Assembly (NCBI RefSeq): GCF_029227915.1
Contig: NC_079880.1
Span: forward strand, 6,760,001 to 6,824,000
Direction: 5' to 3'
DNA: 64,000 nt
Source: Hydractinia symbiolongicarpus
Lineage: Eukaryota > Cnidaria > Hydrozoa > Anthoathecata > Hydractiniidae
The notes below the pieces were generated by a model, which had not been told where the DNA came from, did no database searches, and was given only the letters and a program-made list of their open reading frames with translations. The position numbers and the translations under genes are program-made. Of the stretch, positions 51,062 through 63,000 are shown piece by piece (the stretch's first letter is position 1; the number at the start of each line of letters is the position of its first letter).

Positions 51062-54000
51062 ATTGAAAAAGTAAGACAATTGAACTCCAAGAAATAACAT
51101 TCTTCTTAATTTGACATGATTGCCGCAACTCAGCGATTACACTGGTCGCTGTGGTAGCGCTTCATTTAAAAATTAAAATAAATAAAGTCACTTTTTAGCC
51201 GTGGGACGAATCCTACCCGTTAGCGCGCGCTGAAGAAATAGAGACAATTTCAAATACTACTTTTGACGGACTTTCTATCGATGTCAGTCCGTTTGAGTTA
51301 CAACGGTTGGGTCACATATTCGTGCCAACATGCATTTGGCTATATTTATCTGATATAACTAGGTTGCATCGCTTTTAACAGTGAAACGATTGAATGTGGG
51401 ACTTAATTGAACTAACTTTGGACTGTGACCTGATAAATGTGATAAATGAGGCAATTGGACTCCAAGAAATAACATTCATCTTAATTAGACTTGTTTGCCT
51501 GAACTCAGCGATTACACTGGGCGCTGTGGTAGCGCTTTATTTAAAAGTTTAGATTAATAAGTAATTTTTTACTGTGGGACCAATCCTAGCCGTTATCCCG
51601 CGCTGAAGAAATAGAGACAGTTTCAAACACTACATTTCATTGACTTTCTAACAGTGTCAATCCGTTTGTGTTACAACGGTGAAGTCACATATTCGTACCA
51701 ACATGTATTTCGTGATATCTTTCCGGTATTACTAGGTTGTTTCGCTTTTAACAGTGAAACGATTGACTGTGGGACTTAATTGAACTGATTTTGGGCTGTA
51801 ACCTTATAATTGAAAAAGTAAGACAATTGGACTCCAAGAAAAAACATTCTTCTTAATTTGACATGATTGCCGCAACTCAGCGATTACACTGGTCGCTGTG
51901 GTAGCGCTTCATTTGAAAATTAAGATAAATAAAGTCACTTTTTAGCCGTGGGACGAATCCTACCCGTTAGCGCGCGCTGAAGAAATAGAGACAATTTCAA
52001 ATACGACTTTTCACGGACTTTCTATCGATGTCAGTCCGTTTGAGTTACAATGGTTGGTTCACATATTCGTACCAACATGCATTTGGCGATATTTATCTGA
52101 TATTACTAGGTTGCATCGCTTTTAACAGTGAAACGATTGAATGTGGGACTTAATTGAACTAACTTTGGACTGTGACCTGATACATGTGATAAATGAGGCA
52201 ATTGGACTCCAAGAAATAACATTCATCTTAATTAGACTTGTTTGCCTGATCTCAGCGATTACACTGGGCGCTGTGGTAGCGCTTTATTTAAAACTTTAGA
52301 TTAATAAGTCTTTTTTCACTGTGGGACCAATCCTAGCCGTTATTGCGCGCTGAAGAAATACAGACAGTTTCAAAAGGTACATTTCATTGACTTTCTAACA
52401 GTATCAACCCGCTTGAGTTACAACGGTTGAGTCACATATTCTTACCAAAATGTATTTCGTGATATCTTTCCGGTATTACTAGGTTGTATCGCTTTCAACA
52501 GTGAAACGATTGACCGCGGAACTTAATTGAACTGATTTTTGGCTGTGACCTGATAAATGTGATAAATAAGACAATTGGACTCCAAATAACATTCTTCTTA
52601 ATTAGACTTGTTTGCCTGAACTCAGCGATTACACTGGGCGCTGTGGTAGCGCTTTATTTAAAAATTTAGATTAATAAGTCTTTTTTTACTGTGGGACCAA
52701 TCCTAGCCGTTATCGCGCGCTGAAGAAATAGCGACAGTTTCAAAAACTGCATTACATTGACTTTCTAACGGTGTCAGTCCGTTTGAGTTACAATGGTTGG
52801 GTCACATATTCTTACCAAAATGTATTTCGTGATATCTTTCCGGTATTACTAGGTTGTTTCGCTTTTAACAGTGAAACGATTGACTGTGGGACTTAATTGA
52901 ACTGATTTTGGCTGTAATCTTATAATTGAAAAAGTAAGACAATTGGACTCCAAGAAGTAACATTCTTCTTGATTTAACATGATTGCCGCAACTCAGCGAT
53001 TACACTGGGCGCTGTGGTAGCGCTTCATTTAAAAACTTAGATAAATAAGTCATTCTTTACCGTGGGACCAATCCTAGCCGTTATCGCGCGCTGAAGAAAT
53101 AGCGACAGTTTCAAAAACTGCATTACGTTGACTTTCTAACGGTGTCAGTCCGTTTGAGTTACAATGGTTGGGTCACATATTCGTACCAACATGTATTTAG
53201 CGATATTTGTCTGATATTACTAGATTGCTTCGCTTTTAACAATGAAACGATTGACTGTGGGACTTAATTGAACAAACTTTGGGCTGTGACCTGATAAATG
53301 TGATAAATGAGGCAATTGGACTCCCAGAAATAACATTCATCTTAATTTGACATGATTGCCGGAACTCGGCGATTACACTGGGCGCTGTGGTAGCGTTTCA
53401 TTTAAAAATTTATATAAATAAGTCATTTTTTACCGTGGGACCAATCCTAGCCGTTATCGCGCGCTGAAGAAATAGCGACAGTTTCAAAAACTCCATTACA
53501 TTGACTTTCTAACGGTGTCAGTTCGTTTGAGTTACAATGGTTGGGTCACATATTCGTACCAACATGTATTTAGCGATATTTTTCTGATATTACTAGATTG
53601 CTTCGTTTTAACAATGAAACGATTGACTGTGGGACTTCATTGAACTAACTTTGGACTGTGACCTTATAAATGTGAAAGTGAGACAATTGAACTCCAAGAA
53701 ATAACATTCTTCTTAATTTGACATGATTGCCGGAACTCAGCGATTACACTGGGCACTGTGGTAGCGCTTCATTTAAAAACTTAGATAAATAAGTCATTTT
53801 TTACCGTGGGACCAATCCTAGCCGTTATCGCGCACTGAAGAAATAGCGACAGTTTCAAAAACTGCATTACATTGACTTTCTAACGGTGTCAGTCCGTTTG
53901 AGTTAGAATGGTTGGGTCACATATTCGTACCAACATGTATTTAGCGATATTTTTCTGATATTACTAGATTGCTTCGCTTTTAACAATGAAACGATTGACT

Positions 54001-56690
54001 GTGGGACTTAATTGAACTAACTTCGGACTGCGACCTGATAAATGTGATAAATAAGACAATTGGACTCCAAATAACATTCTTCTTAATTAGACTTGTTTGC
54101 CTGAACTCAGCGATTACACTGGGTGCTGTGGTAGCGCTTTATTTAAAAATTTAGATTAATAAGTCTTTTTTTACTGTGGGACCAATCCTAGCCGTTATCG
54201 CGCGCTGAAGAAATAGCGACAGTTTCAAAAACTGCATTACATTGACTTTGTAACGGTGTCAGTCCGTTTGAGTTACAATGGTTGGGTCACATATTTGTAC
54301 CAACATGTATTTAGCGATATTTTTCTGATATTACTAGATTGCTTCGCTTTTAACAATGAAACGATTGGATGTGGGACTTAATTGAACTAACTTTGGATTG
54401 TTACCTGTTAAATGTGATAAATGTGAGAATTGGACTCCAAGAAATAACATTCTTCGTAATTAGACTTGTTTGCTTGAACTCAGCGATTACACTGGGCGCT
54501 GTGGTAGCGCTTTATTTAAAAGTTTAGATTAATAAGTAGTTTTTTACTGTGGGACCAATCCTAGCCGTTATCCCGCGCTTAAAAAATAGAGACAGTTTCA
54601 AACACTACATTTCATTGACTTTCTAACAGTGTCAATCCGTTTGTGTTACAACGCTGAAGTCACATATTCGTACCAACATGTATTTCGTGATATCTTTCCG
54701 GTATTACTAGGTTGTTTCGCTTTTAACAGTGAAACGATTGACTGTGGTACTTAATTGAACTGATTTTGGGCTGTAACCTTATAATTGAAAAAGTAAGACA
54801 ATTGAACTCCAAGAAAGAACATTCTTCTTAATTTGACATGATTGCCGCAACTCAGCGATCACACTGGTCGCTGTGGTAGCGCTTCATTTAAAAATTAAAA
54901 TAAATAAAGTCACTTTTTAGCCGTGGGACGAATCCTACCCGTTAGCGCGCGCTGAAGAAATAGAGACAATTTCAAATACTACTTTTGACGAATTTCTATC
55001 GATGTCAGTCCGTTTGAGTTACAACGGTTTGGTCACATATTCGTGCCAACATGCATTTGGCTATATTTATCTGATATTACTAGGTTGCATCGCTTTTAAC
55101 AGTGAAACGATTGAATGTGGGACTTAATTGAACTAACTTTGGACTGTGACCTGATAAATGTGATAAATGAGGCAATTGGACTCCAAGAAATAACATTCAT
55201 CTTAATTAGACTTGTTTGCCTGAACTCAGCGATTACACTGGGCGCTGTGGTAGCGCTTTATTTAAAAGTTTAGATTAATAAGTACTTTTTTACTGTGGGA
55301 CCAATCCTAGCCGTTATCCCGCGCTGAAGAAATAGAGACAGTTTCAAACACTACATTTCATTGACTTTCTAACAGTGTCAATCCGTTTGTGTTACAACGG
55401 TGAAGTCACATATTCGTACCAACATGTATTTCGTGACATCTTTCCGGTATTACTAGGTTGTTTCGCTTTTAACAGTGAAACGATTGACTGTGGGACTTAA
55501 TTGAACTGATTTTGGGCTGTAACCTTATAATTGAAAAAGTAAGACAATTGGACTCCAAGAAAAAACATTCTTCTTAATTTGACATGATTGCCGCAACTCA
55601 GCGATTACACTGGTCGCTGTGGTAGCGCTTCATTTGAAAATTAAGATAAATAAAGTCACTTTTTAGCCGTGGGACGAATCCTACCCGTTAGCGCGCGCTG
55701 AAGAAATAGAGACAATTTCAAATACGACTTTTCACGGACTTTCTATCGATGTCAGTCCGTTTGAGTTACAACGGTTGGTTCACATATTCGTACCAACATG
55801 CATTTGGCGATATTTATCTGATATTACTAGGTTGCATCGCTTTTAACAGTGAAACGATTGAATGTGGGACTTAATTGAACTAACTTTGGACTGTGACCTG
55901 ATACATGTGATAAATGAGGCAATTGGACTCCAAGAAATAACATTCATCTTAATTAGACTTGTTTGCCTGATCTCAGCGATTACACTGGGCGCTGTGGTAG
56001 CGCTTTATTTAAAACTTTAGATTAATAAGTCTTTTTTCACTGTGGGACCAATCCTAGCCGTTACTGCGCGCTGAAGAAATACAGACAGTTTCAAAAGGTA
56101 CATTTCATTGACTTTCTAACAGTATCAACCCGCTGGAGTTACAACGGTTGAGTCACATATTCTTACCAAAATGTATTTCGTGATATCTTTCCGGTATTAC
56201 TAGGTTGTATCGCTTTCAACAGTGAAACGATTGACCGCGGAACTTAATTGAACTGATTTTGGGCTGTGACCTGATAAATGTGATAAATAAGACAATTGGA
56301 CTCCAAATAACATTCTTCTTAATTAGACTTGTTTGCCTGAACTCAGCGATTGCACTGGGCGCTTTGGTAGCGCTTTATTTAAAAATTTAGATTAATAAGT
56401 CTTTTTTTACTGTGGGACCAATCCTAGCCGTTATCGCGCGCGGAAGAAATAGCGACAGTTTCAAAAACTGCATTACATTGACTTTCTAACGGTGTCAGTC
56501 CGTTTGAGTTACAATGGTTGGGTCACATATTCTTACCAAAATGTATTTCGTGATATCTTTCCGGTATTACTAGGTTGTTTCGCTTTTAACAGTGAAACGA
56601 TTGACTGTGGGACTTAATTGAACTGATTTTGGCTGTAATCTTATAATTGAAAAAGTAAGACAATTGGACTCCAGGAAATAACATTCTTCT
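49563..56690 (+). repeat. 10-monomer duplication of the older region (offset 3,721 bp)
   Basis: The segments are about 49563-52969 and 53284-56690. Anchor pairs are GGACTCCCAGAAAT near 49596 and 53317, CGCGCACTGAAG at 50107 and 53829, AAGAAAAAACATTC near 51838 and 55558, and GATTTTGGCTGTAATC at 52904 and 56625. The second copy is ended by MITE copy 3, which sits at the TTAA where the first copy reads CTTCTTGATTTAAC. It includes C, D, B and A-like monomers. Confidence 0.83.
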
Positions 56691-56693
56691 TAA

Positions 56694-57451
56694 CCCTATT
56701 CGGTCCGGGGGGGGGGCGGATTCCGCCCCCCCTGACAGTTTTTTTTAATAACTCCTGATTGCTTTGTTATATGGCTATGATACTTACTGAGTTTCAACAT
56801 TCATCTATTAGACACCTGCATGCAATTTTTTTAGGTCTCATACCTTTCAGAGGCTTCGATATTGGCCATTACTCGAAACTACCCCTAAAAATCTCTATGA
56901 AATCCTTATAATGGAGAAAATATAATAACTCCTGTTAGGATTATCCTTAGAACGTGAAACTTGCAACACAACTTTGTTTCATTAAGAAGAATCATTTTGA
57001 ATAATTTGAACATGTGACTAATCCGATTTCCCGATTTTGTCGGATTTTACCCGAAAATCGGAAAAAATCGGATTTTCGGGCAATTTTTGGCAATTTTTTA
57101 TCCGATCCATGTAAAAACCGGAAGATATTTTAAATAACTTTTATCTAGCTTTCAGAAACTTCAAACAGAATGAAAAAATTCGCTCTAGAACAAAAGTAAT
57201 TATATTTTAAGCAGATAGTGGCATTTTTAAAAATTTTTAAGCTTTTGATGACGTCACTGAAAATGTGCTGACGCAAGCAAATTTTTTTTGGTGCCATTTT
57301 GTTCCTTTTATGACGTACTATAAGTGTGCCAAGTTTGATTCAATTTGATCAACCCTATGAAAAGTTATTAAGGGGGGGGGGGGGGGCGGAATCCGCCCCC
57401 CCCCCCCCCCCCCCGGTCATAGTATGTTCGAAAAACCCCGACCGAATAGGG
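56694..57451 (+). mobile_element. MITE copy 3, full-length piggyBac-like element (758 bp)
   Basis: It has the same structure as the copy at 43666, with TTAA at 56690-56693 and 57452-57455. The extra length comes from the right palindrome, which has 15 G and 19 C. It shares GTCTCATACC and TTACCCGAAAATCGG with copy 4, where copy 2 has GTCCCATACC and TTATCCGAAAATCG, so copies 3 and 4 are closest relatives. The upstream monomer has a D-type tail (AAAAAGTAAGAC), unlike copies 2 and 4, while the downstream monomer is the same B subtype as for all copies. A 65-codon open frame from 57326 runs through the G and C tracts into the satellite and is not a gene. Confidence 0.82.
57372..57414. repeat. Expanded G15/C19 palindrome in MITE copy 3
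   Basis: This is the longest tract of the set: 15 G, CGGAATCCG, then 19 C. The matching tracts are G10/C8, G10/C12 and G7/C13 in the other copies. It suggests slippage or length error at this inverted repeat. Confidence 0.82.
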
Positions 57452-59316
57452 TTAATTAGACTTGTTTGCCTGAACTCAGCGATTACACTGGGCGCTGTGG
57501 TAGCGCTTTATTTAAAAGTTTAGATTAATAAGTCTTTTTTTACTGTGGGACCAATCCTAGCCGTTATTGCGCGCTGAAGAAATACAGACAGTTTCAAAAA
57601 GTACATTTCATTGACTTTCTAACAGTATCAACCCGTTTGAGTTACAACGGTTGAGTCACATATTCTTACCAAAATGTATTTCGTGATATCTTTCCGGTAT
57701 TACTAGGTTGTATCGCTTTCAACAGTGAAACGATTGACCGTGGAACTTAATTGAACTGGTTTTGGGCTGTGACCTGATAAATGTGATAAATAAGACAATT
57801 GGACTCCAAATAACATTCTTCTTAATTAGACTTGTTTGCCTGAACTCAGCGATTACACTGGGCGCTGTGGTAGCGCTTTATTTAAAAATTTAGATTAATA
57901 AGTCTTTTTTTACTGTGGGACCAATCCTAGCCGTTATCGCGCGCGGAAGAAATAGCGACAGTTTCAAAAACTGCATTACATTGACTTTCTAACGGTGTCA
58001 GTCCGTTTGAGTTACAATGGTTGGGTCACATACTCTTACCAAAATGTATTTCGTGATATCTTTCCGGTATTACTAGGTTGTATCGCTTTCAACAGTGAAA
58101 CGATTGACCGTGGAACTTAATTGAACTGATTTTGGGCTGTGACCTTATAAATGTGAAAGTGAGACAATTGAACTCCAAGAAATAACATTCTTCTTAATTT
58201 GACATGATTGCCGGAACTCAGCGATTACACTGGGCACTGTGGTAGCGCTTCATTTAAAAACGTAGATAAATAAGTCATTCTTTACCGTGGGACCAATCCT
58301 AGCCGTTATCGCGCGCTGAAGAAATAGCGACAGTTTCAAAAACTGCATTACATTCACTTTCTAACGGTGTCAGTCCGTTTGAGTTACAATGGTTGGGTCA
58401 CATATTCATACCAACATGTATTTAGCAATATTTTTCTGATATTACTAGATTGCTTCGCTTTTAACAATGAAACGATTGGATGTGGGACTTAATTGAACTA
58501 ACTTTGGATTGTTACCTGCTAAATGTGATAAATGTGACAATTGGACTCCAAGAAATAACATTCTTCTAAAATTAGACTTGTTTGCCTGAACTCAGCGATT
58601 ACACTGGGCGCTGTGGTAGCGCTTTATTTAAAAGTTTAGATTAATAAGTAATTCTTTACCGTGGGACCAATCCTAGCCGTTATCGCGCGCTAAAGAAATA
58701 GAGACAGTTTCAAAAACTACATTTCATTGACTTTCTAACAGTATCAATCCGTTTGTGCTACAACAGTTGAGTCACATATTCTTACCAAAATGTATTTCGT
58801 GATATCTTTCCGGTATTACTAGGTTGTATTGCTTTCAACAGTGAAACGATTGACCGTGGAACTTAATTGAACTGATTTTGGGCTGTGACCTTATAAAAGT
58901 GAAAGTGAGACAATTGAACTCCAAGAAATAACATTCTTCTTAATTTGACATGATTGCCGGAACTCAGCGATTACACTGGGCACTGTGGTAGCGCTTCATT
59001 TAAAAACTTAGATAAATAAGTCATTCTTTACCGTGGGACCAATCCTAGCCGTTATCGCGCGCTGAAGAAATAGCGACAGTTTCAAAAACTGCATTACGTT
59101 GACTTTCTAACGGTGTCAGTCCGTTTGAGTTACAATGGTTGGGTCACATATTCGTACCAACATGTATTTAGCGATATTTGTCTGATATTACTAGATTGCT
59201 TCGCTTTTAACAATGAAACGATTGACTGTGGGACTTAATTGAACTAACTTCGGACTGCGACCTGATAAATGTGATAAATAAGACAATTGGACTCCAAGAA
59301 ATAACATTCTTCTTAA
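57452..59316 (+). repeat. Five satellite monomers between MITE copies 3 and 4
   Basis: The stretch is 1,865 bp, five monomers. Its first part repeats at 60062 onward. It begins with a B monomer (GTTTAGATTAATAAG), then hybrids with CTCCAAATAAC and CGCGCGGAAG, then the TAGCAATATT A variant. One unusual tail reads CATTCTTCTAAAATTAGAC near 58560, an altered TTAA site. The last monomer (CATTACGTTGAC, ATTTGTCTGATATTAC) matches the one in front of MITE copy 2. Confidence 0.85.
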
Positions 59317-60061
59317 CCCTATTCGGTCCGGGGGGGGGCGGATTCCGCCCCCCCTGACAGTTTTTTTTAATAACTCCTGATTGCTTTGTTATATGGCTAT
59401 GATACTTACTGAGTTTCAACATTCATCTATTAGACACCTGCATGCTATTTTTTTAGGTCTCATACCTTTCAGAGGCTTCGATATTGGCCATTACTCGAAA
59501 CTACCCCTAAAAATCTCTATGAAATCCTTATAATGGAGAAAATATAATAACTCCTGTTAGGATTATCCTTAGAACGTGAAACTTGCAACACAACTTTGTT
59601 TCATTAAGAAGAATCATTTTGAATAATTTGAACATGTGACTAATCCGATTTCCCGATTTTGTCGGATTTTACCCGAAAATCGGAAAAAATCGGATTTTCG
59701 GGCAATTTTTGGCAATTTTTTATCCGATCCATGTAAAAACCGGAAGATATTTTAAATAACTTTTATCTAGCTTTCAGAAACTTCAAACAGAATGTAAAAA
59801 TTCGCTCTAGAACAAAAGTAATTATATTTTAAGCAGATAGTGGCATTTTTAAAAATTTTTAAGCTTTTGATGACGTCACTGAAAATGTGCTGACGCAAGC
59901 AAATTTTTTTTGGTGCCATTTTGTTCCTTTTATGACGTACTATAAGTGTGCCAAGTTTGATTCAATTTGATCAACCCTATGAAAAGTTATTAAGGGGGGG
60001 GGGCGGAATCCGCCCCCCCCCCCCGGTCATAGTATGTTCGAAAAACCCCGACCGAATAGGG
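59317..60061 (+). mobile_element. MITE copy 4, full-length piggyBac-like element (745 bp)
   Basis: TTAA lies on both sides (59313-59316 and 60062-60065), with the same inverted ends, palindromes and internal motifs as the other copies. It is closest to copy 3. One private change is CATGCTATTTTTTTAGG near 59441 where copy 3 has CATGCAATTTTTTTAGG. The upstream monomer is type A with CTTCGGACTGCGACC and the downstream one is B. No transposase frame; a short open frame on each strand crosses the G/C palindrome and is not credible as a gene. Confidence 0.82.
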
Positions 60062-63000
60062 TTAATTAGACTTGTTTGCCTGAACTCAGCGATTACACTG
60101 GGCGCTGTGGTAGCGCTTTATTTAAAAGTTTAGATTAATAAGTCTTTTTTTACTGTGGGACCAATCCTAGCCGTTATTGCGCGCTGAAGAAATACAGACA
60201 GTTTCAAAAAGTACATTTCATTGACTTTCTAACAGTATCAACCCGTTTGAGTTACAACGGTTGAGTCACATATTCTTACCAAAATGTATTTCGTGATATC
60301 TTTCCGGTATTACTAGGTTGTATCGCTTTCAACAGTGAAACGATTGACCGTGGAACTTAATTGAACTGGTTTTGGGCTGTGACCTGATAAATGTGATAAA
60401 TAAGACAATTGGACTCCAAATAACATTCTTCTTAATTAGACTTGTTTGCCTGAACTCAGCGATTACACTGGGCGCTGTGGTAGCGCTTTATTTAAAAATT
60501 TAGATTAATAAGTCTTTTTTTACTGTGGGACCAATCCTAGCCGTTATCGCGCGCGGAAGAAATAGCGACAGTTTCAAAAACTGCATTACATTGACTTTCT
60601 AACGGTGTCAGTCCGTTTGAGTTACAATGGTTGGGTCACATACTCTTACCAAAATGTATTTCGTGATATCTTTCCGGTATTACTAGGTTGTATCGCTTTC
60701 AACAGTGAAACGATTGACCGTGGAACTTAATTGAACTGATTTTGGGCTGTGACCTTATAAATGTGAAAGTGAGACAATTGAACTCCAAGAAATAACATTC
60801 TTCTTAATTTGACATGATTGCCGGAACTCAGCGATTACACTGGGCACTGTGGTAGCGCTTCATTTAAAAACGTAGATAAATAAGTCATTCTTTACCGTGG
60901 GACCAATCCTAGCCGTTATCGCGCGCTGAAGAAATAGCGACAGTTTCAAAAACTGCATTACATTCACTTTCTAACGGTGTCAGTCCGTTTGAGTTACAAT
61001 GGTTGGGTCACATATTCATACCAACATGTATTTAGCAATATTTTTCTGATATTACTAGATTGCTTCGCTTTTAACAATGAAACGATTGGATGTGGGACTT
61101 AATTGAACTAACTTTGGATTGTTACCTGCTAAATGTGATAAATGTGACAATTGGACTCCAAGAAATAACATTCTTCTTAATTAGACTTGTTTGCCTGAAC
61201 TCAGCGATTACACTGGGCGCTGTGGTAGCGCTTTATTTAAAAGTTTAGATTAATAAGTAATTCTTTACCGTGGGACCAATCCTAGCCGTTATCGCGCGCT
61301 AAAGAAATAGAGACAGTTTCAAAAACTACATTTCATTGACTTTCTAACAGTATCAATCCGTTTGTGCTACAACAGTTGAGTCACATATTCTTACCAAAAT
61401 GTATTTCGTGATATCTTTCCGGTATTACTAGGTTGTTTCGCTTTTAACAGTGAAACGATTGACTGTGGGACTTAATTGAACTGATTTTGGGCTGTAACCT
61501 TATAATTGAAAAAGTAGGACAATTGGACTCCAAGAAATAACATTCTTCTTAATTTGACATGATTGCCGCAACTCAGCGATTACACTGGTCCCTGTGGTAG
61601 CGCTTCATTTGAAAATTAAGATAAATAAAGTCACTTTTTAGCCGTGGGACGAATCCTACCCGTTAGCGCGCGCTGAAGAAATAGAGACAATTTCAAATAC
61701 TACTTTTCACGGACTTTGTATCGATCTCAGTCCGTTTGAGTTACAACGGTTGGGTCACATACTCGTACCAACATGCATTTGGCGATATTTATCTGATATT
61801 ACTAGGTTGCATCGCTTTTAACAGTGAAACGATTGAATGTGGGACTTAATTGAACTAACTTTGGACTGTGACCTGATACATGTGATAAATGAGGCAATTG
61901 GACTCCCAGAAATAACATTCATCTTAATTTGACCTGATTGCCGGAACTCGGCGATTACACTGGGCGCTGTGGTAGCGCTTCATTCAAAAATTTATATAAA
62001 TAAGTCATTTTTTACCGTGGGACCAATCCTAGCCGTTATCGCGCGCTGAAGAAATAGCGACAATTTCAAATACGACTTTTCACGGACTTTCTATCGATGT
62101 CAGTCCGTTTGAGTTACAACGGTTGGGTCACATATTCGTACAAACATGCATTTGGCGATATTTATCTGATATTACTAGGTTGCATCGCTTTTAACAGTGA
62201 AACGATTGAATGTGGGACTTAATTGAACTAACTTTGGACTGTGACCTGATACATGTGATAAATGAGGCAATTGGACTCCAAGAAATAACATTCATCTTAA
62301 TTAGACTTGTTTGCCTGAACTCAGCGATTACACTGGGCGCTGTGGTAGCGCTTTATTTAAAAGTTTAGATTAATAAGTAATTTTTTACTGTGGGACCAAT
62401 CCTAGCCGTTATCCCGCGCTGAAGAAATAGAGACAGTTTCAAACACTACATTTCATTGACTTTCTAACAGTGTCAATCCGTTTGTGTTACAACGGTGAAG
62501 TCACATATTCTTACCAACATGTATTTCGTGATATCTTTCCGGTATTACTAGGTTGTTTCGCTTTTAACAGTGAAACGATTGACCGTGGAACTTAATTGAA
62601 CTGATTTTGGGCTGTGACCTTATAAATGTGAAAGTGACACAATTGAACTCCAAGAAAAAACATTCTTTTTGATTTGACATGATTGCCGCAACTCAGCGAT
62701 TACACCGGGCGCTGTGATAGCGCTTCATTTAAAAATTAAGATAAAAAAGTTACTTTTTAACTGTTGGACCAATCCTAGCCGGTAGCGCATGCTGAAAAAA
62801 TAGAGACAATTTCAAATACGACTTTTCACAGACTTTCTATCGATGTCAGTCCGTTTGAGTTACAACGGTTGGGTCACATATTCGTACCAACATGCATTTG
62901 GCGATATCTATCTGATATTACTAGGTTGCATCGCTTTTAACAGTGAAACGATTGAATGTGGGACTTAATTGAACTAACTTTGGACTGTGACCTGATACAT

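Larger units (their letters stand above)
56694..61926 (+). repeat. Tandem 2,610-bp unit made of a MITE plus five monomers
   Basis: MITE copies 3 and 4 end at 57451 and 60061, 2,610 bp apart, and the downstream satellite matches at that offset through shared marks such as the CGTAGATAAATAAG variant (near 58261 and 60871), ATTCATACC and GCGCGCTAAAGAAAT. The match breaks near 58826, where GTTGTATTGC replaces GTTGTTTCGC. The MITE and its satellite neighbours appear to have been duplicated as one unit. Confidence 0.8.
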
